From Proteiniphilum propionicum (lineage in GTDB: Bacteria > Bacteroidota > Bacteroidia > Bacteroidales > Dysgonomonadaceae): DNA of 64,000 nt. Every line of letters begins with the position of its first letter. Position 1 is the stretch's first letter. Positions 41,509-49,110 of this stretch are shown here, one piece after another. Position numbers and translations under genes: made by a program. The stretch lies in assembly GCF_022267555.1 (NCBI RefSeq), contig NZ_CP073586.1:62001-126000 (forward strand). Direction: 5' to 3'. The notes under the pieces are model-generated. The model ran no database searches. It saw nothing but the letters and a program-made list of their open reading frames with translations, and was not told the DNA's origin.

Positions 41509-41516
41509 CAAAGTTA
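41509..41516 (-). promoter_or_regulatory. Possible pgk -7 promoter box (TAACTTTG)
   Basis: On the minus strand TAACTTTG matches TAnnTTTG exactly, 57 bp before the pgk start. A TTG at the -33 distance is not evident. Location makes it a plausible but unproven promoter. Confidence 0.3.
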
Positions 41517-41556
41517 TTAAAAATATGGAAATTTTTCCGTAATGATGCAGGAAAGT

Positions 41557-41979
41557 TTACAAATCCTTCAAAACGACATCATACGTTACAGGGACTCCTT
41601 TTTTGTACATTGCCAATACGCCGCAATATTTGTCGAACGAAAGCTGACAGGCGCGTTCAAGTTTATCTTTAGGCAAGTTATCTCCTTCAAACTCATAAAT
41701 AACCTTCATTGAAGTGTATTGTTTGGGGTGCTCTTCCGTCATTTCAGCATCTATTCGAATACCAAAATTTTGCAGATCGATATGCATTTTACGGGCAATA
41801 GACACAACATCCAGGCCCGTACAGCCTGCAGCAGCAACCAGCAACAGCTTCTTTGGCACGGGGCCTGCATCATTTCCGCCCGCACTTTCCGGCAGGTCAA
41901 TTGTCACGGTATGCCCGTCGAGCTCCGTATCAAAAATATTATTCTCTCTCCAAACCGTTTTGATTGAATGTGTCGTCAT
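41557..41979 (-). CDS. OsmC/Ohr-family protein
   Basis: This 140-residue protein has the OsmC fold pattern: an N-terminal beta region, GPVPKKLLLVAAAGCTGLDVVSIARKM around residues 38-64 with the redox-active cysteine (Cys53), and the second cysteine in LSFDKYCGVLAMYKKG near 121. The two-cysteine pattern fits a thiol peroxidase-type OsmC that reduces organic hydroperoxides. The closest group is the YhfA-like subfamily often annotated only as OsmC family. It is followed by pgk and preceded by divergent ansA. Confidence 0.88.
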   Translation of the reverse strand: MTTHSIKTVWRENNIFDTELDGHTVTIDLPESAGGNDAGPVPKKLLLVAAAGCTGLDVVSIARKMHIDLQNFGIRIDAEMTEEHPKQYTSMKVIYEFEGDNLPKDKLERACQLSFDKYCGVLAMYKKGVPVTYDVVLKDL

Positions 41980-42132
41980 ATTTGTATCATTAATTGTTTA
42001 TTTTGTATCATTCTAAACAAATTATTGTCAATTTGGTTCGATGAATGGGAAAAGTATAATAGTCAAAGAAAAGAAGACAAATGAGACACAAGAAATATTG
42101 TATCTAATGGATAGTATATGATTACATTTTGC

Positions 42133-42140
42133 TACATTTG
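42133..42140 (+). promoter_or_regulatory. Possible ansA -7 promoter box (TACATTTG)
   Basis: Exact match to TAnnTTTG ending 17 bp before the ansA ATG, which would give a leader of about 10 nt. No TTG at the usual -33 distance is present, so the call remains tentative. Confidence 0.35.
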
Positions 42141-42157
42141 CATAAAAAATATGCAGT

Positions 42158-43201
42158 ATGATAGATAGTAATGCAAAAGTGCTTTTAATATATACCGGTG
42201 GGACCATCGGGATGGTTGAGAATATTGAAACGGGTGCTCTGGAGCCTTTCAACTTCAGTCACCTCCGCTCAAATGTTCCAGAAATAAAACGTCTTAACTT
42301 CAATGTTGACACCTTCCTATTCGATCCTCCAATAGATTCGTCAGATGTGTCGCTCCCTATCTGGCAACAGATGATCCAAGTAATTCAAGATCATTATGAC
42401 AAATACGATGGATTTGTTATTCTTCACGGTACAGACACAATGGCATATACAGCATCGGCACTTAGCCTTATGCTGGAGAATCTCAACAAGCCCGTTATCC
42501 TGACCGGCTCACAGCTGCCTATCGGCAAACTAAGAACAGATGGCAAGGAGAACCTTATCACGGCACTTGAGATCGCAGCCGACAAAGATGCTTACGGCAA
42601 TCCTGCTGTCCCTGAATTGTGTATCTACATGCAGAACTTGCTGATGCGCGGAAACCGCACCACCAAAGTCAACTCCGAACATTTCAGCGCATTCAACAGT
42701 CCCAATTATCCATACCTTGCCGAGGCCGGTCTGGATATTCGCTATAACGACCGGTTCATCCTGAAGCCCGATTATTCTGTGCCTGTTCTTTTCAATTACG
42801 ACATGGATCACCATGTAATAATATTGAAACTGTTTCCTGGTATCACGGAAGAGGTTGTGAAAGCACATCTCACAATTCCGGGACTGAAAGGTGTGGTTCT
42901 GGAAGCCTATGGAACGGGGAACTCACCAATCTATCCATGGTTTACCGATCTGCTTCGCGATGCCATGGAAAAAGGAATTGTAATCGTCAATGTCACTCAG
43001 TGCCTCTACGGGTCTGTTGAGATGCATCGCTACGAAAATGGGCAAAGGCTGGAGAAGCTGGGCGTTGTGAGCGGTTATGATATTACTACCGAGGCAGCTC
43101 TCGCCAAACTGATGATACTGTTCGGCCAGGGCAAGACACCTACCGAGGTAAGCCGGCTCATGTCTGTTTCACTCCGCGGCGAACTGACGGTAAGAAGTTA
43201 G
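42158..43201 (+). CDS. ansA: Type I (cytoplasmic) L-asparaginase
   Basis: This 347-residue protein starts with the nucleophile motif YTGGTIGM (catalytic Thr16). It has the second active-site motif HGTDTMAYTASALS near residue 91 (Thr and Asp) and a C-terminal domain with EAYGTGNSP near 248. No signal peptide is present, so it is the cytoplasmic low-affinity type that hydrolyses asparagine to aspartate and ammonia. The gene stands alone, divergent from osmC and convergent with the barrel protein gene. Confidence 0.94.
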   Translation: MIDSNAKVLLIYTGGTIGMVENIETGALEPFNFSHLRSNVPEIKRLNFNVDTFLFDPPIDSSDVSLPIWQQMIQVIQDHYDKYDGFVILHGTDTMAYTASALSLMLENLNKPVILTGSQLPIGKLRTDGKENLITALEIAADKDAYGNPAVPELCIYMQNLLMRGNRTTKVNSEHFSAFNSPNYPYLAEAGLDIRYNDRFILKPDYSVPVLFNYDMDHHVIILKLFPGITEEVVKAHLTIPGLKGVVLEAYGTGNSPIYPWFTDLLRDAMEKGIVIVNVTQCLYGSVEMHRYENGQRLEKLGVVSGYDITTEAALAKLMILFGQGKTPTEVSRLMSVSLRGELTVRS

Positions 43202-43308
43202 GTGTATCAGTTCCATGAAATTGTCATAATCTGATAAGCTATTTGAACATAGCAAACAGTTATAGCGATTCAAAAAGTCAAATTCAAGGACCATATTACA
43301 CTATTATT

Positions 43309-44883
43309 TTAAAAGGTAAGTCCCATCCCCAGTTGGGTAACCACTCTCTTTGCTTCACCTTCAGTTGGTCTGTAATAATCGGCTGATAGCCTTAGGAACA
43401 GACCGCTGCTCTTTTGGAGACCAACAGCAGAAAAGTAGCTGACACTACCTCCCACCTTGTAATAATCTTGTTTCAAATATACCACATCTGGATTCATAAA
43501 TTCCGTGATAACAGCAGATTCGGAATCGGCTCCTCCATAGAGGTAGCCACCTTCACGGTTCGCCTTCCGAACAATATTGGCTCCAAGCACCCAGCGGGAG
43601 CTGCGTCCTGAGGGAAGATTTACCTTTGCATTGGCACCAAGGTAGAGATCCCTGATCTTCATGTATGACGCCGGCATAATATAGTTGTCGTCCGTCACCG
43701 TGTAAAGCGCATGGAGGCCCGCTTTCCAGCTGTACTCCTGCCCCACATTGCGGTAAAAATCGTACGACAGGCGGTAGGTATCGCGCCGGTATGTGGAGCG
43801 GACGCTGCTGTAAATATCGACCCATTGCTGCACCTCATAGGTGTTGTCCAGCACCTGTACAAACTCTATACCATCCGTTCGACTGCTGCGGTAGGAGAGG
43901 ACCACCCGGTTCAGGTTCACTCCTTCATGCAGCAGTGCCGCATGTCCATAGAGTTCCTGCTGGCGGACAGTTCCCTCTTTCCGGGGTTTGGTGATGTCCC
44001 TGACCGCCTCTTCCACGCGGAAGCTGTATCCCCCTTCTGCGAAAAAACGAAGAGCTTGTTGTTGCCAGCCGTACTGCAGGCCGGCACCCTCTTTGTTGGC
44101 ATCGTAAACAAAACTGCCCAAAGACTGCAGGCCTCCGATCACAGCTGTATAGTGGTTGCCCAGCCCCCGCATCACAAAAACATCCTGATTAACCTGGTCA
44201 TCGCTGTTGCTATGGCCCCGCGTCTCCTGGATCATATTCTCATACTCCAGGTTCAGTCCCACACGATGGGATCCGAATATCGCAATAATGCCCGGCTTCA
44301 CATTGATTGAATAGAGGTAAAGTTCCGAACGTGGATCTACCTGCTTGGCTCCCGTTTCGGCTGTATAGTCAGCCCGGATACCCAGAAGGTAACGATCGAA
44401 TAACGGTTTCGATGACACCCTCATCTGCAAGTTGTAATTCTGCTTCTTCCAGTCACTCAGGTTGGGATCTACCGGATAATAGGGCACTCCCCGGTAGGGA
44501 TCAAGCATCGCCGTGTTGAATCGTGTATCGCGAAGGGTCTCGTTGTGATAGGAAAAGCGACCCCAGGCATAAGCATTGCCAAGCTGTTGTCCACCCTCTG
44601 TCTCCACACTGAGCTGGCGCTCCTTTTCGCCCTGCTGTACCCTTTTGAATTCACCGTCGGTCATCTGATATCCGGCCTCGAGAGAGCCATAACTCCTCAG
44701 GCTGTCCAGACCTATTCCGGCACCGTTGTTGCTCTCAAACCAGTTGGCACGTGCCTTCCTCATCTCAATAGTGAGGGGGGATGAAAATGTTCTCTGCTCC
44801 TGTGCCGTGGTGTAGGTCATCAACTGAAGGGCTACAGCCGTCAGCAAAAGCCCTTTGATAGATTGTTTATATACGCTGTTCAT
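43309..44883 (-). CDS. Outer membrane beta-barrel protein, DUF6850-like
   Basis: This 524-residue protein has a signal peptide (about 1-27, ending TTAQ). A long series of amphipathic strands ends in QLGMGLTF, an outer-membrane-barrel type C-terminus. It resembles proteins labelled DUF6850 in Bacteroidales, which are found beside DUF4876 lipoproteins and TonB receptors. The assignment is from pattern memory and context. It is the last gene of the four-gene operon, 18 bp after the DUF4876 gene. Function is unknown; it may be a barrel partner for the receptor. Confidence 0.7.
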   Translation of the reverse strand: MNSVYKQSIKGLLLTAVALQLMTYTTAQEQRTFSSPLTIEMRKARANWFESNNGAGIGLDSLRSYGSLEAGYQMTDGEFKRVQQGEKERQLSVETEGGQQLGNAYAWGRFSYHNETLRDTRFNTAMLDPYRGVPYYPVDPNLSDWKKQNYNLQMRVSSKPLFDRYLLGIRADYTAETGAKQVDPRSELYLYSINVKPGIIAIFGSHRVGLNLEYENMIQETRGHSNSDDQVNQDVFVMRGLGNHYTAVIGGLQSLGSFVYDANKEGAGLQYGWQQQALRFFAEGGYSFRVEEAVRDITKPRKEGTVRQQELYGHAALLHEGVNLNRVVLSYRSSRTDGIEFVQVLDNTYEVQQWVDIYSSVRSTYRRDTYRLSYDFYRNVGQEYSWKAGLHALYTVTDDNYIMPASYMKIRDLYLGANAKVNLPSGRSSRWVLGANIVRKANREGGYLYGGADSESAVITEFMNPDVVYLKQDYYKVGGSVSYFSAVGLQKSSGLFLRLSADYYRPTEGEAKRVVTQLGMGLTF

Positions 44884-44901
44884 AATCGTTCCTCTTTTTT
44901 G

Positions 44902-46122
44902 CTATTTCCAGGTGTTCCAGGAGGGAGCCTGCGCATCGTATCTCCTGATCTGCGGGAGATCCATCACCTCAAAATCTTCGGTACTGTTGTTGGTATCCTG
45001 CAGGATGACCCTTCCATCGGGACGTGTCTCCTTCACCTTCCTGGCCACACTCTTGGCCACATAGGTCCCATTCACCGTGGCAGCACCGGCATCCAGTACA
45101 GCCGGCATCCGCTTCAGCTCCATCTGGTTGGTATTCCCCACGTTCTCCAGGGCATCCACCACCGATTCGATGGGGATTCGGTAGCTCTGTACGGTTGAAC
45201 CCACAGGACTCACCACCTCGCTGGGACTGTTGGGATCAATCGGTTCAGTGGGGATAAAAAGGACAAATGCCCCTCCGAAAACAGTGGTTAGCCACTGATT
45301 AGTAGGTTTTGGCCAAAAAGCCATTTTCATGTTGATGGCAGGGTTGTCCTGTATAAGAGAGGTTGTCTTGACTAATGTTTCAAACTCGGCACTCAGCAGG
45401 TTGACCGGTGCTGTGGGGTTGAGGTTGGCTTTTGTATGGTCATCGGCCATCTGGGCGATGATGATCGACTCACCCGGTTGCAAGGGAAAATCGGTCGTGT
45501 CGGGTACCTGCCAGATATGCAAGGCATAGACATACTGGTCGGCATCCTCTCCCGGCCAAACAGGCAGATTGGCTGTAGCAGTCTGAGGGTTGATAAGGGC
45601 AATGGCGAGTCCCCGTATGTTCTGCTCGAGGTCGCTGTTGTTGTAGATCTCATAGAACTGATCGCGGAAGTAGGTACCTCCGGTGGGGGTTCGTGATCCG
45701 CAGTAATAGACCTCCTTGAAGAGGAGCGCTCCCGCTTTGGCTGCACCCACATCGATGGTGATCGTCTCCTGATTGTCTACGATCCCCACATTTACCACGT
45801 TGCCATTGTAGTTGTAGGTAAACCCATCCTCGCTCTTCTCCGCACTCACCGTGATGGTGTAGATGCCGGGGATGATGTTCTCTACCGTGACCGGCTGATT
45901 GGGCGTCATGGTGGCGGTCAGCTCATAGCGCTCGGCAAAATTGACCAGCTTCACCTGCAGCTGATCGGGCAGTGGCGCCGTACCCAGATTGAGATTCACC
46001 TTGATGGTGGCACTCAGGGGAACCATCTCTTCCGTACCGGAGACACTCCGGAACTGCTCACAGGAGAGCAGTGCCAGCATCAACGGAAGGAGAAGGATGT
46101 ATATTCTTATTTTCTGATTCAT
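44902..46122 (-). CDS. DUF4876 domain lipoprotein with LTD-like fold
   Basis: This 406-residue protein has a lipobox ending at Cys21 (LLSC). An N-terminal Ig/carboxypeptidase-like domain (about 38-125, PGIYTITVSAEK) is followed by a segment resembling lamin-tail domains (FKEVYYCGS then QFYEIYNNSD, about 135-170). These traits fit the DUF4876 family. It lies 59 bp after the TonB receptor gene and 18 bp before the barrel gene. It is probably an outer-membrane lipoprotein acting with the receptor. Its ligand is unknown. Confidence 0.8.
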   Translation of the reverse strand: MNQKIRIYILLLPLMLALLSCEQFRSVSGTEEMVPLSATIKVNLNLGTAPLPDQLQVKLVNFAERYELTATMTPNQPVTVENIIPGIYTITVSAEKSEDGFTYNYNGNVVNVGIVDNQETITIDVGAAKAGALLFKEVYYCGSRTPTGGTYFRDQFYEIYNNSDLEQNIRGLAIALINPQTATANLPVWPGEDADQYVYALHIWQVPDTTDFPLQPGESIIIAQMADDHTKANLNPTAPVNLLSAEFETLVKTTSLIQDNPAINMKMAFWPKPTNQWLTTVFGGAFVLFIPTEPIDPNSPSEVVSPVGSTVQSYRIPIESVVDALENVGNTNQMELKRMPAVLDAGAATVNGTYVAKSVARKVKETRPDGRVILQDTNNSTEDFEVMDLPQIRRYDAQAPSWNTWK

Positions 46123-46181
46123 ATGATTTCTTGTTGTTGATCTAACGAAATAAATGGTATGTATCTATTGAGCACTGCTTT

Positions 46182-49073
46182 CTATTTCAATTGCAGGGCC
46201 AGCTCAAAACCAAAATACATGGGGATGTTGAGTCGTGTAAATGAACCGGGGGTTCGCTTGCTCTCATAGAGCGGCCTGCTGTTGAACATGTTGTTTGCAT
46301 AGAACGATGCTTTCAGATTCTCACCGATCTCCTTGGTCAGGTGGAAATTGATCAGCAGCACCGGAAAGTAGGATTCCGCGATAAAACGGGTGGGACTCCT
46401 TGTTTCGAAGAGATAGGCAAACTCGGGATCATCTCTCTTGGAGTCATCGAAAGGCTTCACCGATCCGTCCTTCCGTGAGATATAGGCGACAAAGGTGGTG
46501 TCGTTACCGTAGTTGGTCCAGTACTTGTTCATCCAGCTCACCTGTGCAGTTGTTGTTAGCACAAATCCGATAGATGGAATGTTATGGGTAGCCCGTATGG
46601 TGGTTGTTAGACGCTCTCTTTCATATTTCTCTTTACCTTTCTCATAGATGCCGATATTTCTCTCCAGCTCATTCAGATTCTTCTTGTTGCTGAAGCTGTG
46701 GCCATCATTCCAGTCGGTGGAGCGCATATAGGCCCCATTCAGCACGAAGGAGGTGCGGATGGCATGGATCCTGCCGAAGTCAAAATCGAACTCTACCCCC
46801 CTGTTGTGCGACCGTCCGTCGTTGGTGGGGGTAGCATGGGAGACGAAGATATTGTGTCGTTCCTTCTCCCGCAGAGTGGGTATTGTGCCGAGGTTCTGTA
46901 CGGCCTCCTCGTAAATGATGTAATTCAGCAAATGGTAGGAATCGATGGTGGTAGCCAGGTTGTATCCGTTCTTGAGCTGCTCGTTGTAGGCCGTCACGGA
47001 AAAACGCATCCTGTTAACCATCAGGTCAAGCCCGATTTCCGCCTTCTGGTTGGCAGCCATTTTCAGCTCCCTGTTCCGGGTGTTGAACACCCGTGTTGTG
47101 GAAAGGAACAACTGCTCATTTTCCGGCACCGATGAGGAGTTGAGGCTGTTGAAGTGAACCAGGTCGAAGTAGGCATTTTCCGGGTAGAGATAGAGTGTTG
47201 TCGGCGCTTTGGCTGTCACCCCGAAGCCACCCCTCAGCCACAGCTTGCGGGGCAAGATATCGAACGAGAGATTGGTGCGGGGGGTGACGATGCTCTTGCT
47301 GTTTACCAGGTCGTAGCGGAGACCTGCCTGTGCCAGCAACTCCCTCTCACCCATGCTCCATGTGAGGTTCTCCTCTCCATAGAGCGACAACTGGTTGATA
47401 AACGGAATGGAAGAATACTTTCTGGGGCGCGGCGACGAGTTCTCCGCGCTCTGGCTGCGATTCGGAGGGTTATAGGGATCATACACCTTCCCGTCGCCCA
47501 GGTTGCCGTCGCTTCTGAAGTTGGTACCCAGCAGGATCCGGTTGTTCACCGCTCCCAACGTCTTTGAAAAGGAGGCATTCAGGTTGGCGAAGAGATTTAC
47601 CTCCTTGCCGTAGATATCGTACCGGCTGAAGTACTCATTAGGAAGATAGGTGGCGATCAGGCTGGCCTCACCGGCGGGGATATTGGTCAGTTCACGTCCC
47701 TCGTTGTCATACACCTTCTGACCGGGGCGGTTGCTCAGTACGGCTCCGTCGGTATTTGACATGGAATAGGCGGCAAAAGCATTGCCCAGCAGCTTCTTCT
47801 GATAGGAGTGCTTGTCGCGGTAACTACCCGAAAGCGTATACTTCACGTTGCTCAGCCATCCCTTGCGGATGTTCCAGGTGCCGTTGGTGTTGAACCGCAG
47901 GCCAATGTCGCGTGCACCCGTTTCGAGCTGACTGCGTTCATCATCGGGGTTTCTCTCCCGTGTATCTTTGCCCAGCGAGAAATCGAAGGAGGTGTTGCTG
48001 GATAGTTTGTTGAAACGATTGGAATACATTGCCCGAGCCGTTGCGCGCTGATAATAGGCATACGACTCCTTGGCATCCTTTATGCTGTAGGCGTAATCAC
48101 CGCTTACATTCAGGTTTCCCCTCTCTTTACCCAGGCTCACGCCCTTGCTCACAGAGGCCTGGTAGATGCTGGGGTCTGTCTTCAGACGGATGGTGAGTGG
48201 TTCCCTGCCCGCTTTCGATTTGATGATCACCGCACCGGAGGTGAGGTCGCCATGTTCAACCGAGGGGATGCCGCGGATCACCTCCACCGACTCAATGTTA
48301 TCGGTTGAGATGGAGCGGATGTCGAGACCCGAGTTGGGTGATGAACCACCTCCTATAGAACCGCCACCACCGCTGATGGCCGGTGAGAGCGTCTGCAGGT
48401 TGGCATTGTTCGACAGGGGAGCACCGTCGATCACGATGGCGGTCCCCATGCTGTTCATATTGGCAGCATCGGCCGGTACCGGTATCCCCTGGTTGAGCGG
48501 GTTGGCTCCCAGGCTGCGGATATTGAAGGTCTTGGCCGATGAGAGACCACTTTCATAAGAAGTGATACCACCGGGTAGTAACTGCATGATATCGCTCAGC
48601 GAGCTGGTCTGCAGGTGATCCATCGCCTGGCGGGAGACAAGGGAGGCGGTGGCTCTGCCGGCCTTGCTCTCCTGTGCCACCACGGTGATCTCTGTCAACC
48701 GGAAGGTGCTCTCCTGCATCTGAAAGGAGATCTCCAGATGCTTTCCGGCACCAAGGGTAAAAGCGGTATCGATCGGTTCCATCCCCAGAAATTCGATCTT
48801 CAGGTTGATACGCCCCGGCGAGAGACGATCGAAGAAAAACTCACCTTTGTTGTTGGTGGTGGTGGCTGACCCTTGCGGGAGCACCTGCACCGTGGCAAAT
48901 TCAACCGGCACAGAGGGATCATTCTGCTCTACCACCCTTCCTCTCACGGAAGAGAGGAGTTCTTGCGCGGAGAGTTGTTCCGCACCAAGGATAAACAGCC
49001 CCAATATGGAAAGGATGGACAAAAGCAGTCTCCTTGGTGATATAATTGGATTAAGTATAAGATTTTTTATCAT
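46182..49073 (-). CDS. TonB-dependent receptor of the peptidase/DUF4876 operon
   Basis: This 963-residue receptor has a signal region (about 12-37) and a carboxypeptidase-like regulatory domain (about 40-125, SVRGRVVEQNDPSVPVEFATVQV). A TonB-box-like EITVVAQES lies near 128. The plug (about 140-285) includes a glycine/serine-rich loop (GGGGSIGGGSSPNSG) and VEVIRGIPSVEHGDLTSGAVIIK, and a barrel ends in FGFELALQLK. The DNA is noticeably more GC-rich than the carbohydrate locus at the left of the window. It lies 37 bp after the clan-CD peptidase-like gene. Confidence 0.93.
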   Translation of the reverse strand: MIKNLILNPIISPRRLLLSILSILGLFILGAEQLSAQELLSSVRGRVVEQNDPSVPVEFATVQVLPQGSATTTNNKGEFFFDRLSPGRINLKIEFLGMEPIDTAFTLGAGKHLEISFQMQESTFRLTEITVVAQESKAGRATASLVSRQAMDHLQTSSLSDIMQLLPGGITSYESGLSSAKTFNIRSLGANPLNQGIPVPADAANMNSMGTAIVIDGAPLSNNANLQTLSPAISGGGGSIGGGSSPNSGLDIRSISTDNIESVEVIRGIPSVEHGDLTSGAVIIKSKAGREPLTIRLKTDPSIYQASVSKGVSLGKERGNLNVSGDYAYSIKDAKESYAYYQRATARAMYSNRFNKLSSNTSFDFSLGKDTRERNPDDERSQLETGARDIGLRFNTNGTWNIRKGWLSNVKYTLSGSYRDKHSYQKKLLGNAFAAYSMSNTDGAVLSNRPGQKVYDNEGRELTNIPAGEASLIATYLPNEYFSRYDIYGKEVNLFANLNASFSKTLGAVNNRILLGTNFRSDGNLGDGKVYDPYNPPNRSQSAENSSPRPRKYSSIPFINQLSLYGEENLTWSMGERELLAQAGLRYDLVNSKSIVTPRTNLSFDILPRKLWLRGGFGVTAKAPTTLYLYPENAYFDLVHFNSLNSSSVPENEQLFLSTTRVFNTRNRELKMAANQKAEIGLDLMVNRMRFSVTAYNEQLKNGYNLATTIDSYHLLNYIIYEEAVQNLGTIPTLREKERHNIFVSHATPTNDGRSHNRGVEFDFDFGRIHAIRTSFVLNGAYMRSTDWNDGHSFSNKKNLNELERNIGIYEKGKEKYERERLTTTIRATHNIPSIGFVLTTTAQVSWMNKYWTNYGNDTTFVAYISRKDGSVKPFDDSKRDDPEFAYLFETRSPTRFIAESYFPVLLINFHLTKEIGENLKASFYANNMFNSRPLYESKRTPGSFTRLNIPMYFGFELALQLK

Positions 49074-49110
49074 ACTGTATGCTCCTTAATAGAAAAATCA
49101 GGTTACATAA

